Below, one piece after another: positions 17,651 to 25,630 of a DNA stretch of 34,376 nucleotides (positions within the stretch are counted from its first letter, which is position 1; every line of letters begins with the position of its first letter). The stretch is taken from positions 1 through 34,376 of the forward strand of contig NZ_BKAJ01000017.1 in assembly GCF_007992495.1 (NCBI RefSeq), in the 5' to 3' direction. This DNA comes from Reyranella soli. GTDB taxonomy: Bacteria; Pseudomonadota; Alphaproteobacteria; Reyranellales; Reyranellaceae. The notes under the pieces are model-generated. The model was not told where the DNA came from. It worked only from the letters and a program-made list of their open reading frames with translations, and searched no databases. The position numbers and the translations under genes are program-made.

Positions 17651-18780
17651 CCGCCAAGCGCAAGTTGCTGCTCGTCGTCCTCGCCGCCGCCGTCGTACTG
17701 ACCGGCGGCGCCTTCGCCTGGAAAGGCAAGAACGGCGCCGGCACCGCCGCCGCCGTCGCCACGGCCGCCAAGCCGGGCGCTCGGCCGATCGAGCTGATCG
17801 CCGCCGAACTGCACACCATCAAGCCGCGCGGCCTGGTCGACGTGGTGCGCTTCACCGGCACCACCCAGCCGATCGACCAGACGATCGTGAAGGCGCGCGT
17901 CGCCGGTCGGCTCGCCGAGGTGTTGGTGCGCGAGGGCGACCGCGTCACCAAGGGCCAGCTGCTGGCGCGCTTCGAGAACACCGAGCTCCAGGCCAAGGTG
18001 AACGAGCGGCAGTCGGCCCTCGATGCGGCGCGCGCCGATGCACGCTGGACGGCCCGCGACCGCGCCGACAAGGAGACGCTCGCCAACCGCAACATCGTCT
18101 CTCAATCGGCCGCCGACCAGGCGAAGTCGACCGCCGAGAACCGCGCCTCGATGGCCGCCGTATCGGAGGCCCAGCTCGAGGTCGCCAAGAAGAACCTGGC
18201 CGACGCTGAGGTGCGTGCCCCATTCGACGGCGTGGTCGGCGAGCGCATCGCCAACCAGGGCGAATCGCTACCGATCGACGGCAAGATCGCGGCCCTGCTC
18301 GACACCAGCCATGTCGAGGTCGCGGCCATGATGCCGGCGGCCGATGTCGTGCGGCTCAAGGTCGGCCAGGCCGCGACCGTAACCCTGGAAGGCTTCGGAG
18401 ACCGCGAATTCCATGGCCAGATCACGCGCATCAGCCCGACGACGCAGGCGGGCTCGCGCTCCATCCCGGTCTATGTCGAGATCAGCGACCGCCACGAGGC
18501 GCTGCGCGGCGGGCTGTTCGCCACCGGCTCGGTCACGGTTGCCGAGAAGGGCCATGCCCTCGCCGTACCATCCATCGCCATGCGCAAGGACGACGACGGC
18601 GACTACGTGTTGGCCGTCGAGAACAACGCCCTGGTGAAGAAGCCGGTCGGCGCCGTGCGCACCTGGTCGCGTGGCGAGCTCGTCGAGGTGAAGGGCCTGG
18701 AATCGGGCATGACCGTCGTCGCCGCCCCCCTGCCCGGCCTGAAGGCTGGCCAGGCGGTCAAGGTCCTGGAGGCCCGCTAA
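17647..18780 (+). CDS. RND efflux periplasmic adaptor (membrane-fusion protein)
   Basis: The 377-residue HlyD/AcrA-type adaptor joins the RND pump at 18905-22018 to an outer-membrane channel. Residues 5-25 (RKLLLVVLAAAVVLTGGAF) form the N-terminal signal/anchor. The lipoyl half-motif VKARVAGRLAEVLVREGDRVTKGQLLARFE is paired with VRAPFDGVVGERIANQGESL, flanking the helical hairpin. Beta-barrel and membrane-proximal domains follow (VGQAATVTLEGF..., VPSIAMRKDDDGDYVLAV). There is no lipobox Cys, so the anchor is probably the hydrophobic segment itself. The ATG overlaps the tetR stop, giving translational coupling. No outer-membrane channel gene is adjacent. Confidence 0.93.
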   Translation: MTAKRKLLLVVLAAAVVLTGGAFAWKGKNGAGTAAAVATAAKPGARPIELIAAELHTIKPRGLVDVVRFTGTTQPIDQTIVKARVAGRLAEVLVREGDRVTKGQLLARFENTELQAKVNERQSALDAARADARWTARDRADKETLANRNIVSQSAADQAKSTAENRASMAAVSEAQLEVAKKNLADAEVRAPFDGVVGERIANQGESLPIDGKIAALLDTSHVEVAAMMPAADVVRLKVGQAATVTLEGFGDREFHGQITRISPTTQAGSRSIPVYVEISDRHEALRGGLFATGSVTVAEKGHALAVPSIAMRKDDDGDYVLAVENNALVKKPVGAVRTWSRGELVEVKGLESGMTVVAAPLPGLKAGQAVKVLEAR

Positions 18781-18789
18781 GTCATGTGC

Positions 18790-18896
18790 TCTTCCGGACC
18801 GCGCGCTGGGTCGCGTCTGACGCGACCTTCCTGCGCGCTCATAAAATCTTGCGATCAGAAGAGCATGAGCGCGCAGGATGCGCGCGCTCCGGAAGA
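18790..18896. repeat. Interspersed palindromic repeat, copy C, carrying the RND gene's ribosome binding site
   Basis: The outer arms are TCTTCCGGA (18790-18798) and TCCGGAAGA (18888-18896). The inner perfect 13-bp arms are CCTGCGCGCTCAT (18830-18842) and ATGAGCGCGCAGG (18865-18877). A separate hairpin, GGTCGCG-TCTGA-CGCGACC, lies between them on the left side. The shared block CTTCCGGACCGCGCGC identifies it as a relative of copies A and D. It fills nearly all of the gap between the adaptor and pump genes. GGAAGA at 18891-18896, in the right arm, is the only Shine-Dalgarno sequence for ATG 18905. Confidence 0.75.
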
Positions 18897-18904
18897 ATAA
18901 GACC

Positions 18905-21900
18905 ATGAAGCTCACGAAGATCGCCGTCGACAACCCGGTCTTCGCCACCATGATGATGGTGGCGTTGCTGGTGATGGGCCTGTTCTCCTATCGCCAGCTC
19001 GGCATCGACCAGTTCCCCGACGTCGACTTTCCCATCGTGGTGGTGACCACGAACTATCCCGGCGCCTCGCCGGAAACGGTGGAAAGCGAGATCAGCCGCA
19101 AGGTCGAGGAAGCCGTCAATGCCGTCGCCGGCATCAAGAGCCTGTCGTCGCGCTCGCTCGAAGGCCAGTCGATCGTCATCGCGGAGTTCGAGCTCTCGGT
19201 GCCGTCGGCGGTGGCCCTGCAGGACGTGCGCGAGAAGGTCCAGCAGGTCCGTGCCGCTTTCCGGCCCGAGGTGAAGGAACCGCTGATCCAGCGCTACAAT
19301 CCGGACGACCAGCCGGTGATCTCGATCGCGGTTCGCTCGGACATCCGCTCGGTGCGAGACCTCACGACGCTCACCGACCAGGTGATCGTGAAGCGCCTGC
19401 AGACCGTGCGCGACGTCGGCAGCGCCAAGATCGCGGGCGGCGTGAAACGCCAGATCAACATCGACCTCGATCCCGGCCGCATGAACTCGCTGCGTGTCGG
19501 CGTGAACGACGTCCTGAGGGTGGTGCGGGACGAGAACCAGAACTTCCCCGCCGGCAACGTGCAGCGCGGCAACGACGACCGCCTGGTCGAGGTCACCGGC
19601 CGGGTCGAGGATCCGGGCAATTTCGCCGACCTCATCGTGGCCCGCCGTGGCCAGGCCCCGGTCTACCTGCGCGAGATCGCCACGGTGGTCGATGGCGAGC
19701 AGGAGCGCGAGAACGTCGCCCTGCTGAACGGCGAGCGGGCCCTCGCCGTCGATATCGTCAAGACCCAGGGCGCCAACACCATCGAGGTGGCCCGGGGCGT
19801 GCGCAAGGCGATGGCGGAGCTGCTGAAGACGCTGCCGCCCGACGTGAAGCTCGAGGTCGTGCGCGACGCTTCGCGCGGCATCCAGAACTCGGTCAACAAC
19901 GTGCAGCAGACCATGATCGAGGGCGGTCTGCTCACCATCGCCATCGTCTTCCTGTTCCTCCACTCCTGGCGCAGCACGGTGATCACCGGCCTGGCGCTGC
20001 CGATCTCGGTGTTCGGCTCGTTCATGGTGATGGCGGCCTTCGGATTCACGCTGAACGTGCTCACCCTGATGGCCCTGTCGCTGGCGATCGGCATCCTGAT
20101 CGACGACGCCATCGTGGTGCGCGAGAACATCATGCGCCATATCGGCTTCGGCAAGTCGCATCGCCAGGCCGCACTGGACGGCACCGACGAGATCGGGCTG
20201 GCCGTGCTCGCCACCACTTTCTGCATCGTCGCGGTGTTCCTGCCCGTGGCCTTCATGGGCGGCATCATCGGCCGCTTCTTCTTCCAGTTCGGTGTCATGG
20301 TCTCCGCCGCCGTGCTGATCTCGCTGTTCGTGTCCTTCACGCTCGACCCGATGCTGTCGTCGATCTGGTACGACCCGCAGGCCCACGGCACCGGCCGCTT
20401 CGCCCGTATCGTCAACGCCGTCCAGGAGCGCGCCAATGCCGTCTATCGGCACGTGCTCGGCTGGGCCCTGCGCTGGCCCAAGCTTACGCTCCTGATCGCG
20501 CTCGCGAGCTTCGCGGGCAGCTTCGCCTTGCCGAAGTACATTGGCTTCGAGTTCGTGCCGGAGGCCGACCTCGGCGAGCAGGTCGTGTCGATCGAGACCC
20601 CGGTGGGCTCCTCGCTGGACTACACCGAGGCCAAGCTGCGCCAGGTCGAGGCGGCAGTGCGCGAGTTCCCCGAGGTCGCCTATACCTACGGCACCGTCAA
20701 TACCGGCTACTCCGTCGGCAAGAACGCGGCGAGCCTCTACCTCAAGCTCACGCCCGTGAACCAGCGCAAGCGCTCGCCCAACCAGCTCGCCCAGCCGATC
20801 CGCGACCGGCTGGCCAGCATCCCGGGCATCCTGGTGTCGATCAACGTGCCCGGTGGCCCGGCGGGCGGCGTGCAGAAGATGCTGCAGCTCTCGTTGCAGG
20901 GTCCCGATATCGCGGTGCTCGACCGCATCTCGCAGGATCTCATGCGCCGCGCCGCCGGCATCCCGGGTCTGGTCGACCTCGACCGCAATCTGAAGGCCGC
21001 CAAGCCCGTCCTCTCGGTGCGCCTGCGCCGCGACGCGGCCTCGGATCTCGGGCTGGGTTCCGCCGCGGTGGCGCAGTCACTCAGGCCGCTGTTCGCTGGC
21101 GACGAGACCAGCCTGTGGCGCGCGCCCGACGGCGAGAACTACACCGTGATGGTCCGCCTGCCTCTCGACGACCGCACCGGCGTCGCCGACCTGCAGCGCA
21201 TCTGGTTCACCGCCGGCACCGAGCCCAACGGCCTGCCGCGCATGGTCCACATCGCGCAGATCGCCGACATCGTGAGCGACGTCGGCGCCTCGCAGATCAA
21301 CCGCCGCGACCTCAACCGCGAGGTCTGGATCACCGCCAACGTCTCAGGCCGCTCCGCCGGCGAGGTCTCGAGTGACCTGCAGAAGCTCCTGGCCGACATC
21401 CCGTTGCCGACGGGCTACCGCTTCGTGTTCGGCGGCTCGACCAAGGACATGGCGGAGAGCGCGGCCTATGCCGGCCAGGCACTGCTGCTGGCGGTGATCC
21501 TGATCTACCTGATCCTGGCCTCGCAGTTCGGCAGCTTCCTGCAGCCTGTCGCCATCATGATGTCCTTGCCGATGTCGCTGATCGGCGTGTTCCTCGGCCT
21601 GCTGGTCGCCGGCACGACGCTCAACATCTTCTCGGCCATCGGCTTCATCATGCTGATGGGTCTGGTCACCAAGAATGCCATCCTGCTTGTGGATTTCTTC
21701 AATCAGGCGCGCGCCCGCGGTACCCCTGTGCACGAGGCCCTGCTCGAGGCGGGCTCGATTCGGCTGCGGCCGATCCTGATGACCACGCTCGCCATGGTGT
21801 TCGGCATGATGCCGCTGGCGCTCGGGCTGGGCGAAGGCGCCAGCCAGCGCGCGCCGATGGCGCACGCGGTGATCGGCGGCCTGATCAGCTCCACCCTGCT

Positions 21901-22018
21901 CACCCTGGTCGTGGTGCCTGTGGTGTTGGTCTACATCGACCGCGTCGGCCTGTGGACAAAGGCGCGCTTCAGCCGCTCCGCCGACGACCTTGCCCACCGG
22001 CACAAGCCGGCCGAATAG
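18905..22018 (+). CDS. RND (HAE1-type) efflux pump, inner-membrane subunit
   Basis: The 1037-residue proton-driven multidrug-type exporter has the usual 12-helix, two-half architecture. The first helix is at 9-29 (VDNPVFATMMMVALLVMGLFSY), followed by the porter-domain opening PDVDFPIVVVTTNYPGASPETVE. The proton-relay pair is Asp400-Asp401 in LAIGILIDDAIVVRENI (TM4), with Lys923 in MGLVTKNAILLVDFF (TM10). The C-terminal half repeats the fold, ending with PMAHAVIGGLISSTLLTLVVVPV. It pairs with the adaptor upstream. The substrate cannot be read from sequence. The start is fixed by the MKLTKIAVDNPVF signature, and its RBS lies in a palindrome. Confidence 0.96.
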   Translation: MKLTKIAVDNPVFATMMMVALLVMGLFSYRQLGIDQFPDVDFPIVVVTTNYPGASPETVESEISRKVEEAVNAVAGIKSLSSRSLEGQSIVIAEFELSVPSAVALQDVREKVQQVRAAFRPEVKEPLIQRYNPDDQPVISIAVRSDIRSVRDLTTLTDQVIVKRLQTVRDVGSAKIAGGVKRQINIDLDPGRMNSLRVGVNDVLRVVRDENQNFPAGNVQRGNDDRLVEVTGRVEDPGNFADLIVARRGQAPVYLREIATVVDGEQERENVALLNGERALAVDIVKTQGANTIEVARGVRKAMAELLKTLPPDVKLEVVRDASRGIQNSVNNVQQTMIEGGLLTIAIVFLFLHSWRSTVITGLALPISVFGSFMVMAAFGFTLNVLTLMALSLAIGILIDDAIVVRENIMRHIGFGKSHRQAALDGTDEIGLAVLATTFCIVAVFLPVAFMGGIIGRFFFQFGVMVSAAVLISLFVSFTLDPMLSSIWYDPQAHGTGRFARIVNAVQERANAVYRHVLGWALRWPKLTLLIALASFAGSFALPKYIGFEFVPEADLGEQVVSIETPVGSSLDYTEAKLRQVEAAVREFPEVAYTYGTVNTGYSVGKNAASLYLKLTPVNQRKRSPNQLAQPIRDRLASIPGILVSINVPGGPAGGVQKMLQLSLQGPDIAVLDRISQDLMRRAAGIPGLVDLDRNLKAAKPVLSVRLRRDAASDLGLGSAAVAQSLRPLFAGDETSLWRAPDGENYTVMVRLPLDDRTGVADLQRIWFTAGTEPNGLPRMVHIAQIADIVSDVGASQINRRDLNREVWITANVSGRSAGEVSSDLQKLLADIPLPTGYRFVFGGSTKDMAESAAYAGQALLLAVILIYLILASQFGSFLQPVAIMMSLPMSLIGVFLGLLVAGTTLNIFSAIGFIMLMGLVTKNAILLVDFFNQARARGTPVHEALLEAGSIRLRPILMTTLAMVFGMMPLALGLGEGASQRAPMAHAVIGGLISSTLLTLVVVPVVLVYIDRVGLWTKARFSRSADDLAHRHKPAE

Positions 22019-22021
22019 CGT

Positions 22022-22432
22022 TCAGCCGACCTGCAGCAACCGGTCTGCCTTGAAATGCAGCACGCCGCCTGCCCTCAGGGGGAGGCGGACACGACAGCCG
22101 TTGCTGGTGGTGAATTCGAGATGCCGGACGTCGTCCAGGCTGAGCGACTCGATCGTCGCGCCGATGACCAGGCAAAGCGCATCGCGCGAGCCGGGCTTGG
22201 GAAAGCAGTAGACCGCCTCGCCGACAGCGACCTGTGGATCGCCGCGGCTGTGCAGGACCGGGCCGTCGAAATGGAATTCGACGCCGTCGCGCACGAAGGC
22301 GACGGCGGAGACCTCCCGGCCGACGAGGTCGGCTGGCTCCTTCAACAACGCATCTCCCGCTCCCTGCTCAATTTTTGTTATGGAGTTACGCGTCGGGACT
22401 TGAGCTTCCAATAATACATAACTGCATGTCAA
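22022..22432 (-). CDS. Conserved hypothetical small protein
   Basis: Up to 136 residues. The body reads as one small beta-rich domain: DLVGREVSAVAFVRDGVEFHFDG, YCFPKPGSRDALCLVIG, IESLSLDD, LEFTTSNGCRVRLPLR. I recognise this as a conserved but uncharacterised pattern and cannot name a family with certainty. The start is uncertain. The longest frame begins at 22432, but a TTG near codon 30 (GDALLKEPADLVG) has GGGAG just upstream and would give about 107 residues. It is convergent with the RND gene (3-nt gap) and divergent from the FemAB-like gene. Confidence 0.65.
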   Translation of the reverse strand: MTCSYVLLEAQVPTRNSITKIEQGAGDALLKEPADLVGREVSAVAFVRDGVEFHFDGPVLHSRGDPQVAVGEAVYCFPKPGSRDALCLVIGATIESLSLDDVRHLEFTTSNGCRVRLPLRAGGVLHFKADRLLQVG

Positions 22433-22476
22433 ATTCCCGGCGTAATTCCTGGCACGTTTCGCGCTATGCTCATTCC

Positions 22477-23652
22477 ATGCCGGATGCCTCTCCGACCATC
22501 GGCCTGCGTGTTGTCGAACAGCTTTCCGCGGTCGATGCCGACCAGTGGGACGCCTGCGCGCTGGCGCCGGGCTCGGCCGGCAACCCCTTCCTCAGCTACG
22601 GGTTCCTGAAGGCCCTGGAGGATTCCAAGTCGGTCGGCCGGCGCACCGGCTGGCAGCCGCAATACCTGCTGGCCGAGTCCGAGGACGGCACATTGCTGGG
22701 TGCCGCCCCGCTCTATCTCAAAGGTCACAGCCAGGGCGAATACGTTTTCGATCATGGCTGGGCGCAGGCCTTCGAGCGCGCCGGCGGACGCTATTATCCC
22801 AAGCTGCAGGTCGCCGTGCCGTTCACGCCGGTGCCCGGTCCGCGCCTCTTCGTGCGGCCTGGCCCCTACGCATCGGGCGTGTGCGACGCCATGATCGACA
22901 TGCTGGCCAAGATCGCCGGCGACAACGGCATCAGCTCGGTGCACGCCACCTACTGCACCGAGGCCGACTGGAAGCGCTTCGGCGAGCACGGCTGGCTGCT
23001 GCGGCTCGGCCGGCAGTACCATTGGCACAACAACGGGTACGGCTGCTTCGACGACTTCCTGGGGGCGCTGGCCTCACGCAAGCGCAAGGCGATCCGCAAG
23101 GAGCGCGAATCGGTACGTCGCGAGGGCCTGACGGTTCGTGCGCTGAGCGGCGAGGAGATCGAGCCCGAGCACTGGGACGCCTTCTTCGCCTTCTACATGG
23201 ATACCGGCGGCCGCAAGTGGGGCTCGCCCTACCTGACGCGCTCCTTCTTCGACATCCTGGGGTCGACCATGGCCGACAAGGTCGTGCTGGTGATGGCCGA
23301 AGCCGACGGCCGCCCGGTCGGCGGCGCGCTCAATCTCAAGGGCGACGACACGCTCTATGGCCGCTACTGGGGCTGCCTCGAGAGCCACGCCTTCCTGCAT
23401 TTCGAGGCCTGCTACTACCAGGCGATCGACTATGCCATCGCCCACGGCCTGCAGCGCGTCGAGGCCGGCGCGCAGGGCGATCACAAGATCCAGCGCGGCT
23501 ATCTTCCAGTGCCGACCTTTTCGGCCCACTGGATCGTCGACAGCGGTTTCCGCCGGGCCGTCGACGATTTCCTGCGGCGCGAGCGCCCCGCCGTCGAGGA
23601 GGAGATCGAGGCGCTCAAGCAGTACTCGCCCTTCCGCAAGGAAAACGAGTAG
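22477..23652 (+). CDS. FemAB-like / GNAT acyltransferase (DUF482, COG3146 type)
   Basis: The 391-residue protein belongs to the 'peptidogalycan biosynthesis' FemAB-like family (PF04339): NPFLSYGFLKALEDSKSVGRRTGWQP, EYVFDHGWAQAFERAGGRYYPKLQVAVPFTPVPGPRLF, WHNNGYGCFDDFLGALASRKRKAIRKERE, and a second GNAT-like half ending GALNLKGDDTLYGRYWGC...FEACYYQAIDYAI and VEAGAQGDHKIQRGY. Two tandem GNAT folds are usual for the family, whose members are presumed aminoacyl transferases; no activity is established to my knowledge. I chose ATG 22477, where the family-like sequence begins. An in-frame ATG at 22424 is possible but would overlap the divergent gene. Confidence 0.85.
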   Translation: MPDASPTIGLRVVEQLSAVDADQWDACALAPGSAGNPFLSYGFLKALEDSKSVGRRTGWQPQYLLAESEDGTLLGAAPLYLKGHSQGEYVFDHGWAQAFERAGGRYYPKLQVAVPFTPVPGPRLFVRPGPYASGVCDAMIDMLAKIAGDNGISSVHATYCTEADWKRFGEHGWLLRLGRQYHWHNNGYGCFDDFLGALASRKRKAIRKERESVRREGLTVRALSGEEIEPEHWDAFFAFYMDTGGRKWGSPYLTRSFFDILGSTMADKVVLVMAEADGRPVGGALNLKGDDTLYGRYWGCLESHAFLHFEACYYQAIDYAIAHGLQRVEAGAQGDHKIQRGYLPVPTFSAHWIVDSGFRRAVDDFLRRERPAVEEEIEALKQYSPFRKENE

Positions 23653-23663
23653 CGGTCCGCTGC

Positions 23664-24230
23664 CTACCGGCGATTGGTGCCCTCGCCCACCTGTGGCCTC
23701 ATCGCGTGGGAATCCGGCCACACCACCATGAACAGCTGGCGGAACAGGCTCTCGATCCTCGGATCGTTGGAGGCGCTGGCCGATGTCCAGGCCGTCGTCT
23801 CCGACATCGGCACGTTGTTGCGGCAGTACACGGCATAGGCATAGAAGCGGCCCGGCCGGCCCGGCTCGAACCGGCTGATGCCGTTGCAGACCTCCCTCGA
23901 GCCGAGGTCGCGCGCAGGGTCGAACACCAGCACCAGGCGATAGTTGGGCTGGTCCGTCGCGGCGGCGACGTCGTAGGCGAAGGTAAGCGCGGGCCGCGGC
24001 TTGGCCGCCTGCATTGCCGGCAGCAGATCGCGGGCGGTGGCGCCCATGTCGCTGCCGGGGAACGGGTTGCCGGCGAGCACGACATGAAAGTCATGATGGT
24101 CGGCGACGGCGAAGAATTCGCTCCAGTCATACTGCGGTGCGTAATAGGTGCCGCCGATGACCGCCGCGGACGCGATGGTCGGCGCGAAAGCGAATCCGAC
24201 GGCTGCAGCAATGGCCTTGCTGATCTTCAT
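23664..24230 (-). CDS. Exported protein of unknown function
   Basis: The 188-residue protein has a clear signal peptide (KISKAIAAAVGFAFAPTIASA, cleavage after residue 22) and a strong ribosome binding site, GAAGGAGGAA, before ATG 24230. The mature part contains YDWSEFFAVADHHDFHVVLAGNPFPG, a mixed alpha/beta segment, and the Cys residues Cys114 and Cys135 that could form a disulfide. I recognise no domain. It is convergent with the FemAB-like gene (11-bp gap) and divergent from the ABC-transporter leader region. Confidence 0.8.
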   Translation of the reverse strand: MKISKAIAAAVGFAFAPTIASAAVIGGTYYAPQYDWSEFFAVADHHDFHVVLAGNPFPGSDMGATARDLLPAMQAAKPRPALTFAYDVAAATDQPNYRLVLVFDPARDLGSREVCNGISRFEPGRPGRFYAYAVYCRNNVPMSETTAWTSASASNDPRIESLFRQLFMVVWPDSHAMRPQVGEGTNRR

Positions 24231-24447
24231 GGGATTCCTCCTTCAGGCTTGTGCCTGTGCCGAGATTCTCCTTCAGGCACGATTACGCCGCGCTGACCGG
24301 GCGGCGCGCGGCAATTACACCGGCGTTACGACCGAGACAGTTGTCGGTCGCGAGTCGAAGGCCGCGCAGAAGATGCTTTCTGCATCGGCCGAATCTTTGG
24401 TTTTCCGGATTATTTACCGCGCACACCGATCGAACGATGCTGCGGCC
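24231..24447. other. Divergent intergenic region before the Cys leader
   Basis: No gene is seen here. It should hold the promoters for the exported protein and for the leader/ABC operon. AT-richer sequence around 24395-24415 (TTTGGTTTTCCGGATTATTT) is the likeliest place for the plus-strand promoter, but no clean -35/-10 pair stands out. Confidence 0.4.
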
Positions 24448-24498
24448 ATGACGAGCAACCTCTTCACCCGCGGCCCATCCTGTTGCTGTCGCAGCTGA
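24448..24498 (+). CDS. Putative Cys leader peptide (uORF) of the ABC-transporter operon
   Basis: The predicted peptide is MTSNLFTRGPSCCCRS, with three consecutive Cys codons, TGT-TGC-TGT (24481-24489), just before the stop. The stop is followed after 8 nt by the hairpin at 24507-24522, and the binding-protein gene starts 61 nt further on. Runs of codons for one amino acid followed by RNA structure are the mark of ribosome-mediated attenuation. Here the amino acid is Cys and the operon looks like a sulfonate/taurine importer. TGT is a rare choice in such a GC-rich genome, which would sharpen the response. It lacks an obvious ribosome binding site, so translation may be leaderless or coupled to the overlapping MLRP mini-frame at 24437-24451. 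Confidence 0.55.
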   Translation: MTSNLFTRGPSCCCRS

Positions 24499-24522
24499 CC
24501 GCTGCCGGCGCGCGAGCGCGCC
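24491..24522 (+). promoter_or_regulatory. Putative attenuator hairpins after the Cys leader
   Basis: GCAGC-TGACC-GCTGC (24491-24505) spans the leader's stop codon. Directly after it, GGCGCGC-GA-GCGCGCC (24507-24522; loop perhaps wider) is followed by the pyrimidine stretch TTCCCTCTTCC. A ribosome stalled on the Cys codons at 24481-24489 would cover the first hairpin. Whether the second acts as a terminator or sequesters downstream sequence cannot be told by eye. Confidence 0.45.
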
Positions 24523-24559
24523 TTCCCTCTTCCTGTCCGCGTTCCTGGAGTACCCCGCG

Positions 24560-25618
24560 ATGTTTCGCTTTCCCACCCGACGCACCTTCCTGCGCGCCGC
24601 CGCCGTCAGCGGCACCCTGCTCCCGGCCGGCGTGCTGGCCCAGCGCGCCTTCGTCGGCGCATCACCGGCCGAGTTCGATCCTGCGATCTGCCGCGCGTCG
24701 TACGGCACGCCGGTCGTGCTGCCCGAGAAGCGCTCGCTCAAGCTCACTTGGAATGCCACCGCCATCTGCACGGTGGGCGTCGCGGTCGCCCAGGAGAAAG
24801 GCTACTTCGCGCGCCACAATCTCGACGTCGAATTGATCAACTTCGGCGGTTCGACCGATCAGCTGCTGGAGGCGATCGCCACGTCCAAGGCCGATGCCGG
24901 CGTCGGCATGGCGCTGCGCTGGCTGAAGCCGTTGGAAGGCGGCTTCGACGTCAAGATCGCGGCCGGCATCCATGGCGGCTGCATGCGGCTCTTCTCCGCT
25001 CCCAACAGCGGCATCACCAAGATCGCCGACCTCAAGGGCAAGGCGATCGGCGTCACCGATCTTGCGGCGCCCGACCGCAACTTCTTCTCGATCATGCTGC
25101 ACGAGGCCGGCGTCGATCCCAACAAGGAGGTCGAATGGCGCGTCTTCCCGGGCGACGTGCTGCCGATCGCCTTGAAAAAGGGCGAGGTCCAGGCCTTCTG
25201 CCAGGGCGACCCGCTGGGCTGGATGGCGCGCGAGCGCGACGGCCTCACCGAGGTCGCCAACAACCTCTCCGGCGAGTATGCGCACCGCACCTGCTGCGTG
25301 CTCGGCATCCGCGGCACGCTGATTCGGCAGGAGAAGCCGGTCGCGACGGCACTAGTGCAGTCGCTGCTCGAGGCCCAGGTGTGGGTCGCCGCCAATCCCG
25401 AGGCGGCGGCCGCTGTGTTCGCGCCGCACGCCAAGGCGCCGGTCGAGCAGCTCACGGCCATGCTCAAGAGCCACACGCACCACGACCATCCGCTGGCCGG
25501 CGACCTGCGCAGCCAGATCGCGGCCTATGGCGAGGAGCTGAAGCGGATCGCGGTGTTCAAGCAGAGCACCGACATCCAGAAATATGCCGCGCGTGTCACC
25601 GCCGACGTGCTGAGCTGA
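24560..25618 (+). CDS. ABC transporter substrate-binding protein, SsuA/TauA/NrtA type
   Basis: The 352-residue periplasmic binding protein has a twin-arginine signal, TRRTFLRAAAV at residues 6-16. The NMT1/SsuA-like fold follows: LTWNATAICTVGVAVAQEKGYFARHNLDVELINFGGSTDQLLEAI, GMALRWLKPLEGGFDVKIAAGIHGGCMRL, ITKIADLKGKAIGVTDLAAPDRNFFSIMLHEAGVDP. The family binds sulfonates, taurine, nitrate, thiamine precursors and others. The Cys leader upstream favours a sulfur source, but the ligand is inferred. The RBS is CTGGAGT about 9 nt before ATG 24560. It is followed by permease and ATPase genes at 12-bp and overlapping spacing. Confidence 0.9.
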   Translation: MFRFPTRRTFLRAAAVSGTLLPAGVLAQRAFVGASPAEFDPAICRASYGTPVVLPEKRSLKLTWNATAICTVGVAVAQEKGYFARHNLDVELINFGGSTDQLLEAIATSKADAGVGMALRWLKPLEGGFDVKIAAGIHGGCMRLFSAPNSGITKIADLKGKAIGVTDLAAPDRNFFSIMLHEAGVDPNKEVEWRVFPGDVLPIALKKGEVQAFCQGDPLGWMARERDGLTEVANNLSGEYAHRTCCVLGIRGTLIRQEKPVATALVQSLLEAQVWVAANPEAAAAVFAPHAKAPVEQLTAMLKSHTHHDHPLAGDLRSQIAAYGEELKRIAVFKQSTDIQKYAARVTADVLS

Positions 25619-25630
25619 GGAGCCGGGCGA

